Of a DNA stretch of 64,000 nucleotides, positions 1-11,159 are shown in pieces (positions within the stretch are counted from its first letter, which is position 1; every line of letters starts with the position of its first letter). The DNA is taken from assembly GCA_963682055.1 (NCBI GenBank), contig OY821746.1, forward strand, positions 6,545,992 through 6,609,991, in the 5' to 3' direction. The translations under genes and the position numbers were made by a program. The notes under the pieces were generated by a model, which saw only the letters and a list, made by a program, of their open reading frames with translations, did not search any database and was not told the DNA's origin. This stretch comes from Primula veris. Taxonomy: Eukaryota; Streptophyta; Magnoliopsida; Ericales; Primulaceae.

Positions 1-361
1 TTTTATTATGAAACAAACGGAGTCTGGAAGTAATCAGTTTGTCAAAAGAAGAAGAAAGGGAGACAAAAAGAACACGTGTTTCACTTTTCTTTTTATTTTC
101 AAAAGGATGTAATATATAGGCTATTAGTTTGTTTACTGTAAATCCCATTTTTCAAAAGGTAAAAAGGATAAAGAGACAAAAGAAGAAAACGTGGCTAAGT
201 GGTTAATTGAATAGTTGATTTCTCGCAATTAATTTATTGAATATTTTGTTTCTTCGGATTTGTAAACTATCAAGCAAATTTCCCTCATTTGAAAATTATA
301 ATAGTTCATCAAACAAATGTATTTTACAAGCAGACTATATATATATATATATATATATGTA

Positions 362-1119
362 AGAGCATTCTTAACCGCATTTATTAAGAGACTCTGTATG
401 TATAACTTTATACAAAAGTGTCAAAATCGTTACCCAACAGTTGCTCATTAACTTATCAAGCTCTATAAAATATAGAAAACCTCTCTACATATAGAGAGAA
501 ATTCCAACTTATTATAGAGCATATTTTAAGTGGGATCCATCCCATAACAAAATCAGACTCTTTCACTTTCCCCTTTCACTTTCCCCTTTTCTATTCTCTC
601 TCTAGGTTTTAACACCCCAAATGGCGAATTAGGCTCATTTCCCACCTCTTGATCACTTCATCTCCTCCGCCAATCACCCTCATCAAATTTATCACCTCCT
701 TCGTTCTCTTTCTCATCCGGCCGTAACCACCACGACGGTTAAATGTCATCCAATCATCTCTTCCATTATTCTCATTTATCCATGATTGTCTTTTATCCAT
801 GTAGTTAGTTTTTATTGTCCTAAAGTCGGATTCACGATAACGGTGAACTATGATGACTGCATCCGTCAAGATTCACCACTCAATGAACAAGCAATATCAC
901 AGTAAAGAATGGGTGCGAAGAGAAAAAGTGGTGTTTTGAACAAAATCTAAATTTTGGGAGTAAATAAACAAATCAATAAAAGTATTAAACCTTATTTTAT
1001 TAGGTTATATTAAAAGGTTCTATTATACTGTTGTGCAACATCTTCGAATATAGCCTTATATGGTGTATAAGTCTATAGATAAAGAAAATAGTTAAAAGAA
1101 AACAGTTGAGAATGCTCTA
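362..1119. mobile_element. Candidate non-autonomous TIR element
   Basis: The left edge (AGAGCATTCTTAAC) and right edge (GTTGAGAATGCTCT) are imperfect inverted repeats about 750 bp apart. The interior is AT-rich and has no recognisable transposase. Termini beginning GAGCAT are common in plant hAT-like MITEs. I found no clean 8-bp target duplication, because the left flank is a TA microsatellite. An open frame at 609-869 (-) lies inside it and matches no family I know. Confidence 0.4.
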
Positions 1120-1348
1120 AGTATGTAACTAAAAGGCTATAGTGACGTTACATGTTACATGTACGGGTATACAATACACTATAATATCAAGTACTGTACA
1201 TCTAGATTTATTTATTTTTGAAACAATCAATATTTTGTTACATGTTTTGTGCTCTTCTACCTAAATATACTTTTTAATTACAGCTTGTATCCTAATGTTC
1301 TATCTTTGATCATATAATTGTTTATTTTTTAGAAATTAAATTTAGTAC

Positions 1349-1577
1349 TTCTTTCGTTCCTATTTAATTGTTCATTACGAAACTACGTGAAATTTTAATC
1401 GATCAAGAACTTGTATCAAAATTGTCGGAATGAAAATTTTCAAAAGTTAATCATATAGTTTAAATGTTAAATTTTATGATTAGATTTAAAAAAAAAAAAA
1501 ATTCGACAATTTTGATATAAGTTATAAACGCCATCAAAATTTAATATTAATAAATATCTCAAATATAGGACGTTTTA
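1349..1577. mobile_element. MITE family A copy, degenerate
   Basis: This copy contains the family core, a pair of inverted segments around CAAAATTGTCGGAATGAAAA and TTCGACAATTTTGATA. The same core occurs at 3699-3936 and 58059-58295. The ends are eroded: the left terminus reads TACTTCTTTCGTTCC, where better copies have TACTCCCTCCGT. It is non-coding. Confidence 0.5.
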
Positions 1578-1944
1578 TTGATCTCAAAAATAAATATATG
1601 AAATTTAATATGGACACATTTATGGATGAGTGTAGTACACGTAGCTAACTACGAAAGGCAAAAGGAAGCTGGTGAGAAGTCGAACTAAACAATGATAAAA
1701 GCCTCTCAAGAGATCAAATGAGATTTGTAAAATTGGCCCTCATTGCCCGTTAAAACGATTAAAAGTTTTTTGACTTAATTGGTCGATTACTCGATTAGTT
1801 CTTTACGGAGCCTCTATAAAACAACCATATCTTGTATAGGTCCCATGCAGATACACATGCATGATTATCAAAAAGACATCTATATATATATATTCCATAT
1901 TAATAAAAGTGAAAATTTTAGTGTTCAACTACTTTAAACCTTTG

Positions 1945-2720
1945 TATGAACCCTGAAGAACCTGAAGAAGTGACCTCGATGTCGGCCTGGCCTGCTTTAG
2001 TAAATCCCTTAACAATCGATCAGACTGTAATACAATGGAACTTGCAATGAACTTATTTTGGTATATTTGGAAAACAATGTATGAATTTGTATTTAATGGC
2101 TAGAAGCCTAGGCCACTGCAAGTTATTCATCAATCGACTATTATGTATGACGATTTTCTGAAAAATTGTATTGCAATTAATGAAATCGACAAGGATAGAA
2201 GTAATGTCTCTTCTGATGAGGGCTGGAGAAAATCGGCTTTCGGTTTTACCAAACTGAATATCGATATATCTATTAAACTAACATGTAAAATTGGAGGTGG
2301 CAGTATTATAGTACGTAACGATGTGGGTATTTTAATCGATCATTGGTCTGACAGTTTTAAAGCTGCGAATCCGTTAGTGGCGGATGCATAGGTTTTGCGC
2401 TAAACTTGTTTCCGTGCCCTCGAAATGAATTGGGATAATGTTATTTTCCAATCGGATAACGTGAATTTGGTTAGTTATTGCAAGTAGTAGTTATCTAGTG
2501 CCGTTTGAGGTCGAGATTATCGTGAAAGATATTATTAACATCTCCACTAACAAAAATTGAAGTTTTGAGTGGTGTCGAAAACGCGCCAACGAACGTGCGA
2601 ATTAGTCAGCAAATTTTGATAGATGTAGTAATTCAAATACTGTATTTTCTGTTGCTAACGACCATTTATGGTCTTTTTTGTATGCAATTTTGAATTAATG
2701 AAATATCTGTTTAAAAAAAA
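1945..2720 (+). mobile_element. 5'-truncated LINE with RNase H-like tail
   Basis: The insertion is bounded by a perfect 18-bp direct repeat, AACTACTTTAAACCTTTG, at 1927-1944 and 2721-2738. It ends in an A-tract (2713-2720), so it was made by target-primed reverse transcription. The open frame 2143-2391 shows the start of a plant LINE RNase H domain: W-x-K-S followed by a K-L-N-I-D strand, then GGGSIIVRNDVGIL and the PLVADA helix start. Downstream frames are broken. Only the 3' end of the element is present, as expected for an abortive LINE copy. The 18-bp duplication is still exact, suggesting a fairly recent insertion. Confidence 0.8.
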
Positions 2721-3039
2721 AACTACTTTAAACCTTTGGTTATGTTAAGTGGTTTGATTTATGATGTCTTAAAGTGAGAATATTTTAATAGTCATGTTGA
2801 AAAAGGAAACAAGAAAATTATCATGTTTAATTGTTTTAGTAATTTAGTATCCAATTTTTTCTACTGATGTTCGCATAATTTATTCAGTATTTAAAAAATT
2901 AAGGATTAGACCATGAAAACAAAAGTATTTAAGGATTAGTCCGGCTATAAAATTTATTTAAGGATTTGTCTATTATTTCTGAAACTAATTAAGAATTGAT
3001 CCAATATATATAATATATATATTCTGTTTTTTTAAACTA

Positions 3040-3190
3040 TCAGTTGTATCTCTCTCTAAACCATCTCTCTCTAAACCATCTCTCTAAACTATCAGCTGTA
3101 TATCTCTCTCTCTAAATCATCTCTCTCACTGAACGATTTTTTTCAAATTGCTCTATCTTTCCACGACGGACATGTTCCCTCTCTCTCTAG
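3040..3190. repeat. CT-rich simple repeats
   Basis: Runs of CTCTCTCTAAACCATC and related CT-rich units occur here. No gene is seen in 2740-3545. Confidence 0.6.
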
Positions 3191-3545
3191 AACCTTCAGA
3201 CTGTTTTTTATTGCTAGCTCCGTTTTTCTTGCTGAGTTTAGCTCAAATTGTCATCTCAGTTTAGGTTTTAGAGATTTATTATAATAAATCAGACTGTTCT
3301 GTAACACAATGTATGATTTTGTATTATTAAATTTAAGAGTTCATACTGTTTTTTCTTGTATTCAGGCTGTTCTAAAAAACAGTTTGAGCTATTGTATTCA
3401 AGAGTTACAGAAAACAGTTTGAGTTATTATAAACAGTCTGAGCTATTGTATTATTGTTATATAATAACTCAGACTGTTTTTTTTAAGGATCGTATTTTAG
3501 TAGGTTTTGTGACTACTCCATTGCTATGTTCACAAACTAAATAAC

Positions 3546-3958
3546 TACTCCCTCCGTCCCAAGGTCAAAATCGATTTTTTCAAAATTTAATCACATACTT
3601 CAAATGTTAAACTATATAAATAAATTTTAAAAATTTACATTTTAAAAATTTAAGCACGAGATATTTGTCAATCAAAGTTGATGTAGATAAATAAAACCTA
3701 CTCCATATGTTTCCATTTAATTGTCCATTACGAAATTACGTGCAATTTTGACCGGCTTATAACATGTATCAAAATTGTCGAAATGAATTTTTTTAAATCT
3801 AATCATAAAATTTAACATTTGAATTATATGATCAACTTTTGAAAATTTTCATTTCGACAATTTTGATATAAATTATTGACCGATAAAAATTGCATGTAAT
3901 TTTGTAATCGATAATTAAATAGAAATAGAGGGAGTAATATTTTAAAAGGGATGGAGTA
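3546..3958. mobile_element. Outer MITE with a second MITE nested in it
   Basis: The left terminus TACTCCCTCCGTCCC (3546) pairs with the right terminus GGGATGGAGTA (3948-3958). These are the CTCCCTCCGT-type ends common in plant Stowaway-like MITEs. The left interior (AAGCACGAGATATTTGTC) recurs in the copy at 58059-58295. A second member is inserted at 3699-3936. Confidence 0.6.
3699..3936. mobile_element. MITE family A, nested copy with long TIRs
   Basis: The arms starting TACTCCATATGTTTCC and ending AAATAGAGGGAGTA are inverted copies over about 110 bp each. The core pairs are CCATTACGAAATTACGTGCA with TGCATGTAATTTTGTAATCG, and AAAATTGTCGAAATGA with its complement. The whole element folds into one hairpin. 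It has no coding capacity. Confidence 0.65.
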
Positions 3959-4051
3959 AAACGAATTGTTATTCTCATGCACATTATCTGATCACTTTAA
4001 TGACTAAACCTGTCAAAGTATCTGCCAACGATAATATCATTATGCACATAG

Positions 4052-4115
4052 TTTTGTCGTATCCACGGATTTAAGAAAAGTGATTTTGTCGTATCCACGG
4101 ATTTAAGAAAAGTGA
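4052..4115. repeat. Perfect 32-bp tandem duplication
   Basis: A 32-bp unit starting TTTTGTCGTATCCACGGA occurs at 4052-4083 and again, identical, at 4084-4115. Confidence 0.85.
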
Positions 4116-4589
4116 ACTTTGCCTTTGTGCTTAGTGGAATTCATCTACCACCATAATAAAAGTTAATTTTCTTCACTCAAACGTCTTGCAATATCAACTA
4201 CAGTATTAATTTCTAATTCAGAGTCACATTATCCAAATGGCTAAATTATTAAAAGCCACAGGTATGTGTATGCAGCAGAGTTACACATACAAAAATATCT
4301 ATGTACACAATCCAACTACAATAATTTAGGGGTGAGAAACGTCTGTTCTAGCTGTTGCAACTGTCGAAATTACCAACCGACCCTTTAAAAGTGATCGACT
4401 CGTTTCGGTTTGGATCAAATAAATATGGAACCAATCCAAACCAATCATGATATGTTTAGTTCCTTTGCTTAACCCGTAATTAATGAATGAGTACCATCCA
4501 ACGAAAATTTCATTGAAAGCTTTACAAAAAGAACATAATGCATGTTTCAAATGCAAAAGGCAACTTAGACATAAAGCAAAAACCAAAAT

Positions 4590-5909
4590 GTTGTATAAGT
4601 GAAAAAAGTATAATTAGTGCACTGTACTACCTGTACCGACATTAAATTAATTGGATAAAAATTAGCTTCATTTTTTATTTTGGTCATATTCTTTGTAATT
4701 TGTATAAATCTAACCATTACTTTTCGGAAATATCTCATTTTAGTATAAATTCAGAAAAATCAGAATATTTTAAAAAAAAACTATAAAAAAAATTAGCATA
4801 TTTTTTTTGAAAAAACCTTTAAGAAAGTAGGAAACCCGAAAAAACAACGAAAAAATGGTAAAAAAACAATAAAACAAAAAAAAAAGTTCAAAAAAACCGG
4901 GAACCCGAAAAAACCCAAAATCGGTAAAAAAAATAAAAAATAAACCCTAAAAATCAAAAATCACAAAACAATGAAAAAACGTTCAAAAAAGTCGGGAACC
5001 CGTAAAAAAACCCGAAAAACAGTAAAAAAAAATATTAAAAACCCAAGAAAAATAAAAAAAATCCAAAATCACAAAAAAATAAAAAAAAAGTTTGAAAAAG
5101 TCGAAAAAGCCGGAGTGTCAAAAAAATGTAAAAAAACTTTAAAATAACTTGCAATTGTTTACTGTCATTTTTAAGTCATTTGAAATCATTTTTAATCATT
5201 TCATTTGGAGTCATTTTTAAGTCATTTGAAGTCGTTTTTAATCAATTGAAAACAATTGCAAGTTATTTAAAAGTTTTTTTACATTTTTTTGACTTTCCGG
5301 CTTTTCTCGACCTTTTTGAACTTTTTTTTATTTTTTTTGGTGATTTTGGATTTTTTTATTTTTCTTGGTTTTTTAATAATTTTTTTTACTGTTTTTCGGG
5401 TTTTTTACGGGTTTCCGATTTTGTTGGACGTTTTTTCATTGTTTTGTGATTTTTGATTTTTTTTTTATTTTTAGGGTTTATTTTGATTTTTTTACCGATT
5501 TTGGGTTTTTTTGGATTCCCGGTTTTTTTGATTTTTTTTTTGATTTTTCTTGGTTTTTTTTACCATTTTTTCGTGGTTTTTTCGGGTTTCCTACTTTTTT
5601 AAAGTTTTTTCAAAAAAATTTTGTATTTTTGTTTTTTTTAGGTTTTTTTTAAAAAAAATATGATTTTTTTGAATTTATACTAAAATGAGACACTTCAGAA
5701 AATTAAGGGTTAGATTTATACAAATTACAAAGAATATGACCAAAATGAAAATTAAAACTAATTTTTATCCAATTAATTTAATGGCCGTACCTGAATTGTG
5801 AACATTATGGTAGTTCAGTACATCGATTGTAACAGAGTGATAGTATGGTACCTAAATCGTTAAACACTGATAGTACAGTACACTAATCGTATTTTTTCCG
5901 TTGTATAAG
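4590..5909. mobile_element. Long-TIR foldback element, Mutator-like, non-autonomous
   Basis: A direct repeat GTTGTATAAG (4590-4599 and 5900-5909) flanks the element. The element (4600-5899) starts TGAAAAAAGTATAATTAGTG and ends with the inverse, CACTAATCGTATTTTTTCC. The two arms match as inverted repeats almost to the centre. The left arm is extremely A-rich (4740-5140) and the right arm extremely T-rich (5250-5690). Only a short centre around 5165-5245 is unpaired. Mutator-like elements make 9-bp (sometimes 10-bp) duplications and often have long TIRs and GAAAA-type ends, so I class this as a non-autonomous MULE. The right arm carries a segment near the outer end that the left arm lacks. Confidence 0.75.
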
Positions 5910-6135
5910 GGTAGTATTTAGATTAAACATACATAATTTAGAAAAAATAATATCTTTACAAATTTATAATTATATATAGGTAATCGGTTTAGTATGATTT
6001 GTTTTATGCGGTTTTAAAATCACTACCAGAGTGTTGACCTAACTGATGAAAAATTGGATAATTTGTGTTTTTGCTAAATAAGTTTCACAAATAATCTATA
6101 CATATAGTTATCTGTCTCTTTCATCCCCATCCCTC

Positions 6136-6143
6136 TATAAATA
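6136..6143 (+). promoter_or_regulatory. TATA box of the Gly/His-rich gene
   Basis: TATAAATA lies 66 bp upstream of the start codon at 6210, which places transcription start near 6170. Confidence 0.6.
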
Positions 6144-6209
6144 GAGAACATTATATTGTTATTTCATAATTCACTCATATCACAAATCTCCTTTGCAGTG
6201 TGTTTAAAA

Positions 6210-7056
6210 ATGGCTTGCTCCAAAAGCATTATGGTTTTAGGGATAGTTATGGCTATTTTCATTGTTATCTCCATTGAGGTTTCAGCTAGGGACCTTGTTG
6301 AGGAACGTAAGTATTCTCCATCTTTTAATACATGCACTCACATGTACATTACTAGACCGTTTTATATCAACACCACTTTGCAAAAATTAAATGCACAATA
6401 TGAGATGATTACTTACTAAATATATTTATAAATACTTTTGTTGCTCACTTCATTTAATTAAAGGAAATAACGATATGTAAATGAAGCATTTAGGATCTAT
6501 TTTGATTATCAAATTCTGACAAAAAACTAGTTATTCTAAAACTTTTAACTCAGTCAATTACGCTTTAACTTCTAGTTATATTGCAGTAAAATCGCCCATT
6601 TGTAGAAAAAACTGCTTACAAAATGTCAAAAACAATTGTCTGCATGCAGCATGCATCATCTAGCTAGTCATCTCAGGGTCCGACAATTAATTTTACAAAC
6701 TTTATCCCTAGCCTTGTAAAATACAATTCCCATAATGGTTCGTGATTATTATTTCCTTTAGCTAGACATTTTTAAAATTTTAACTTTTTTACTTAAATCA
6801 TTTAGAGGGCATGTATCATGGCGGTGGACACGGCGGCGGTCATGGTGGTGGACATGGTGGTGGACATGGTGGAGGACACGATGGTGGACATGAATACACT
6901 GAGGGTCACGGTGGCCATGGTGGTCATGGCGGTCACGGCGGTCACGGTGGTCACGGTGGTGGACAGGAATACGATACTGAGGGACATGATCATCATCATG
7001 GTCATTGTCACCGCCCTCATTGCCATGAGGATGTGGTCGATACTACTCAGACCTAA
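6210..7056 (+). CDS. Secreted glycine/histidine-rich protein (two exons)
   Basis: Exons are 6210-6306 and 6806-7056; the intron has donor AAC|GTAAGT and acceptor TTTAG|AGGGC, and joining keeps the frame. The product is about 115 residues. Residues 1-26 form a signal peptide with a long hydrophobic core ending SIEVSA, so the protein is secreted or goes to the wall. After a short linker (RDLVEEQ) come five GGGH units, a YTE spacer, six GGH units, a second spacer (QEYDTE), then a His cluster with two cysteines (GHCHRPHCH) and an acidic tail. The layout matches plant glycine-rich proteins with a signal peptide. The Gly-Gly-His runs resemble the precursor of shepherins, Gly/His-rich antimicrobial peptides of Capsella. 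Metal binding (Zn, Cu) by the His arrays is likely but inferred. The TATA box and start context fit a real gene. Confidence 0.85.
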
Positions 7057-8336
7057 GGTGTTATGCTCGGAAAATCTTATTATAAAAGTTGTATCGTTTT
7101 CCTACGACTATATATATATATGTGTATTTTCGTTTGCGTATGAATAAGGCATGCTGTGATAGGCATTCGATATGTCACACACATGCATGTACTTCGAAAA
7201 AATAATTAAATCATGTGCATCTTTCTGTTCTGTCGTGGTTTAAATACTTTCTATTTTTTATCGTTTGTATGCAAGGTATATTGTAAAATGGTGTGTTCGA
7301 TTAATGTTATCGATTGGAATCAAAAAAAAATTAAAAAAAATTAATGTTATCGATTAGTTACGACTCCACTTAATAAGTTAATATAACCATCGACAGTATA
7401 TAATTACGTATCACTAATCACTATACGTCTATACCAGTATTTCAGTACACAATATATCGTATTCAAACAAGTTATAGTGCTGGAAAACTTACTATTGGGA
7501 CAAAACTCTAAAGTTTTTGGAAGTTTTCTTTTTGAATGAATCTGGGTTTTTAGTATATCTCTATTTTCAGACTCCTATATCATGAACAACTTTTTTTGTA
7601 ATCAGTATCAGGCTCCTTTATTAAAATTAAAACTAACAGGACTTGTCCTATATCATGAACCATGATCATAATTGTAACTGTGATACATAAAAATATACTA
7701 TTGAACATTTATGACGTAGTAACACTAGATGGCGAGAAACAACAATATTCAAAATCACATACAACCTTTTTTTCCGGTAAGTCATCACATACAACCTAGG
7801 CTGTGTATGATTACAGTAAAATTCCATAATTATGGCGTTTTAGTAAATATTTAATCCTTCTCTCGGGTAAATTTTGATTTAGCGATAAAGATAAATGGAT
7901 ATTAGTAACTTTTCTATCGGCTATTGAGAATAATGAATATAACATCCGCGAGTCAGTCGATACGCTTATCATCTATTCTGGTAATATCAATTTGACTTCC
8001 CTGAAAAAAAGAGGTGGTAGTATCCATTTTTGTCCAGTCAAGTAAAGAATGTTATACTGTTTACAGTATACTTTTCAACAATGGGAACTGTGAAGCCAGT
8101 AAAGTTATCAATTGAAAATATACAGACCACAGAGAATTAAATATGAAATATAATATGACCATTGTGTACCGGCTACTATAATACTAGCAAGCATTATGAA
8201 AACAATTGAAGTACAACTGGTATTCAATCATTTGAAATCACAAAATGAAGATTGTTCTTATTTTAGCTACATAGCCTAGATTATTGCAGTGTTAAGATTT
8301 TAACTTGCAACAAATTATCCTTGAAGTTTTAGAATA
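7057..8336. other. Intergenic, no gene seen
   Basis: This is AT-rich DNA between the Gly/His-rich gene and the first wax-synthase-like gene. It should contain the 3' UTR of the former just after 7056 and the 3' UTR of the latter just before 8337. I saw no RNA gene or clear element. Confidence 0.5.
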
Positions 8337-9350
8337 TTATAAAAAACTCCTCACATAATCAACAAAGAGCCTAAACTCCCCAATCACCTTAATGTCTGCT
8401 CCGCTTCTAATCAAAGGCGGAAAAAACAGCCAGTTAGCTGTCACCACCACAAATCCCACAGTCACAACCGCCGCCACCGCCCAGTTTGGTTGCCATCTGC
8501 GTCCAACCGCCGACTTCACCGCCACTTCTGCCGCCACACACACCCCATGTAGCACAAAGAATCCCGTCATTTCCCACGTGGGCCTCACGCGTATAACGTA
8601 ATAAAACAACAAATCATGCATCAAGCCCGATATTAGAAATGCCGAAATAATAGCTGGTATGGAAGCCCATTTCCGGCCCAACAGAGGCTCTAATAATAAT
8701 CTAACGGGGTTGTATATGGTGTGATGCAGAGTATTTGTTACCATAAGGTTCCATCTCTTCCCCCAAAAATCTTGTAGAGATGTCGAAAAGTATGGCTCAT
8801 TTGACGGTGGGTCGAGCTCCAACTTAAACAATGTCCAAACAACAACGTTTGATACCAAGATAAGGATATCCACTAATAAAAAGACAAGGCAACAATAGAT
8901 AGCTAGTATAACTTTTGGGTGAATACCATCTTTATATTCACTCACAAGTCCTATTAGGATAGAAAATAGCAAGGTTTCGGTAGCTAGATTTAACCGCACT
9001 TTCTTGGGTTTCGGTTTCAATGATGACATGGAGGAGTTTCGGATAGGAAGACAAGTGAAAGCGGCGAAAAGGGGGAAAGATTTACGGGAATGAGTAGATA
9101 AGGGGCCTATATTGAAGGCCAAAAGTAAAAGCTTAAAATTTGCGAGCCAAGTGACAAAAAAGGCGGTGACGGCGGCCGGGAAACTGTAGATGAAGTGGAA
9201 GGGGAGTAAAGAGAAGAGAATGATAATTGGGAGAAGAGATAGGAGCCTAAACTTCCCTTTTAGGATTTTTGAGGATATGAAATAGGTGTAACATAGTGAG
9301 ACTATGATTGCTAAACATACTTCAATTATGTTCTTGGGTTCTCCTTTCAT
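8337..9350 (-). CDS. Wax-synthase-like MBOAT acyltransferase, copy 1
   Basis: This is an intronless gene for 337 residues. The frame is open 15 codons further upstream (9395), but the Met at 9350 (MKGEPKN) aligns with the start of its paralog (MAAEIKN), so I choose it. The product is a polytopic membrane protein with about eight hydrophobic segments. The motif DFWGKRWN is at about residues 194-201. The MBOAT catalytic-type histidine is in SGLMHDLLFYY (His about 245), followed by a WEMTGFFVLHG segment. These mark the plant wax ester synthase / acyl-CoA:sterol acyltransferase family (jojoba wax synthase type), which esterifies fatty alcohols or sterols with acyl-CoA in the ER. The exact substrate cannot be told. 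The paralog lies 6 kb away on the same strand. Confidence 0.9.
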   Translation of the reverse strand: MKGEPKNIIEVCLAIIVSLCYTYFISSKILKGKFRLLSLLPIIILFSLLPFHFIYSFPAAVTAFFVTWLANFKLLLLAFNIGPLSTHSRKSFPLFAAFTCLPIRNSSMSSLKPKPKKVRLNLATETLLFSILIGLVSEYKDGIHPKVILAIYCCLVFLLVDILILVSNVVVWTLFKLELDPPSNEPYFSTSLQDFWGKRWNLMVTNTLHHTIYNPVRLLLEPLLGRKWASIPAIISAFLISGLMHDLLFYYVIRVRPTWEMTGFFVLHGVCVAAEVAVKSAVGRRWQPNWAVAAVVTVGFVVVTANWLFFPPLIRSGADIKVIGEFRLFVDYVRSFL

Positions 9351-9540
9351 ATTTTGGTCTAATGAGAGGATGAACGTATCATGTTCACTTATCAATTGTA
9401 TTGATCAAATGTATCCTAGTTTGTTTGTTGGTGAATTATTTGTCTAAGAATTAAAAAAAAAATAAAAAAAATTTAGCCGTCCGGTGATAATAAAATTCCT
9501 GTGTGTCTACTTGTGGTTGACGAGCAGACCTTTTAATTTA

Positions 9541-9720
9541 GAGGCCGGATTTTTCGACATAAAAAATTTGTTTTTACGGTTTAGCTTTTTATTTATTTTT
9601 CAGAAAATAAATAAATAAATAATAAAAAGATAAACCGTAAATTAGAATTATGGTTTGTAATTAGAATTTACGGTTTTTACGTAAAAACAGATTGTTTTTT
9701 TAGTAAAAAAATCCAGCCTC
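9541..9720. mobile_element. Small TIR element
   Basis: The left end GAGGCCGGATTTTT and right end AAAAAATCCAGCCTC are inverted repeats. A further inverted pair lies inside (TTTTTACGGTTTAG with its complement, around the ATAAATAAATAA centre). TAATTTA occurs on both sides (9534-9540, 9723-9729) as a possible target duplication, although two extra bases intervene on the right. Confidence 0.5.
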
Positions 9721-9954
9721 TGTAATTTATTCCTCGCACGATCAGGTAGACACAATAATAATTAAACTAGCTTATGCTATTTGATCTTTTATTTATTTGT
9801 TCTGCATTGAAATTTTAAGCAACGAAATGTGTCATGGCCTCATGGCCAATCTTATTTATTCGACATCAATATTTTAAAGTTTTGAACAATACTGGAACTC
9901 ACACGTGGCCGTTTTCCTTTCTATTATCGCACCCTCAACAAGACAAAATATATT

Positions 9955-10359
9955 TGATGCAGTGATAGAGTGATATTAATTTGAGAAAAAAAATTATTAA
10001 TTTGATATACGAAGAACTTTGATGATTACAGTTTTTTGGATAAAATTGGGATTTTTTTTTTTTTTAGATAAATTGGGATATATATTTTTTTTGGTAAAAT
10101 TGTAGTGGTAGAGTGATGTTGATTTGATAAAAAAATATATTAATTTGATATATGAAGAGTTTGATGGTCGATAGTTAGGGTTTTTTTGGATAAAATTAGA
10201 AAAATTTTTAGGTAAAATTAAGCAATTATTTTATATAGCAAAACATAAATAAAAGAAGAAAAACGAAAAGAAAAAAAAAATTGTCAGATGCCAGGCAGAC
10301 GTGAGATTATAACTCTCACGTCTAGTGGTGATCATTTACAGTATTGAATAAAGAATCTC
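9955..10359. mobile_element. Truncated relative of the 29-kb foldback element
   Basis: It shares with 29044-30048 the segments GTAGTGGTAGAGTGATGTTG, TATATTAATTTGATATA and the terminal GAATAAAGAATCTCCC preceded by an ACGTGAGA / TCTCACGT hairpin. Only one arm and one terminus are recognisable. Confidence 0.55.
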
Positions 10360-11159
10360 CCGTTAGGGGGATTATATACATGGGATTGGACTAATTATCA
10401 TGTGGGACCACAAGTCATGTGATTGTTTAGACTAAATGGATTGTGATATATAATCCAATTGGATACCATATCGGATTGAATGGCATCATTTGCAATACTA
10501 TCTATAGGTGCTATTAGAATTAGTAAAGGGTGGATTAGATGTAAAATATCTATGAACTCCTTATGTGTAAATATTTTATAATTATTGCTTATCAAACAAA
10601 AATATTTTATCATTTGGAATGAAAAGTTTCATTCAATCTTCTACTTGATTACATGTCTAAAATTATATATTAGATGTCTACATGATTTAACTTGTTTATA
10701 ATATAGTGGAATTATTCTCATAAAAATAAGTTTGTCAATTCTTTTTTCCACTTTAACGTTCATTATGTTGTGACAATTTGTTACACCATTTCCAAACGTT
10801 TTTTTTTTAATGAAGTGAGTGGACAAATCTTTTTTCTTTTTGTTATTTTAGTGTTCATTTTGTTGTAAAAAAGTTGTTATACTTTTTTATAACGTTTCCT
10901 TTGCAGAGAATGAATGAAAAATGTTTTTTCCTAATTTTTTTGGTTATTTTACATCATGACGTTATCTTCACAAGTCATAACATATTCATTTCTGTGAACT
11001 TCCATTTCTTTACCTGAATTGGAGTCAGGTTGAATAATTTTGATGGTGTAAATGAAAGAAGTTTATAAGGGTAAAAATGGAAAATCTGAAAATTTATTTT
11101 ACAATCCCGAACATAATCCCTTGCAAAACAAACACTCTACTCATAATCCCATTCTAAAA

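Larger units (their letters stand above)
9351..11154. other. Intergenic with MITE debris
   Basis: Upstream region of wax-synthase copy 1. It contains a small inverted-repeat element (9541-9720) and a truncated relative of the foldback family found at 29044-30048 (about 9955-10359). No gene was recognised; short frames at 10398-10826 (-) have no family features. Confidence 0.5.

Noticed and set aside
609..869. 86-codon minus-strand frame
   Set aside because: Lies in a TIR element; no recognisable domain and no gene-like context.
4326..4586. 86-codon minus-strand frame
   Set aside because: No family features, next to the foldback element; treated as chance.
5180..5652. Two plus-strand phenylalanine-rich open frames
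   Set aside because: They lie in the T-rich arm of the foldback element and reflect homopolymers, not a protein family.
6802..7147. Open frames on both strands overlapping the Gly/His-rich exon
   Set aside because: They are shadows of the GGGH repeat in other frames; only the frame joined to the signal-peptide exon makes sense.
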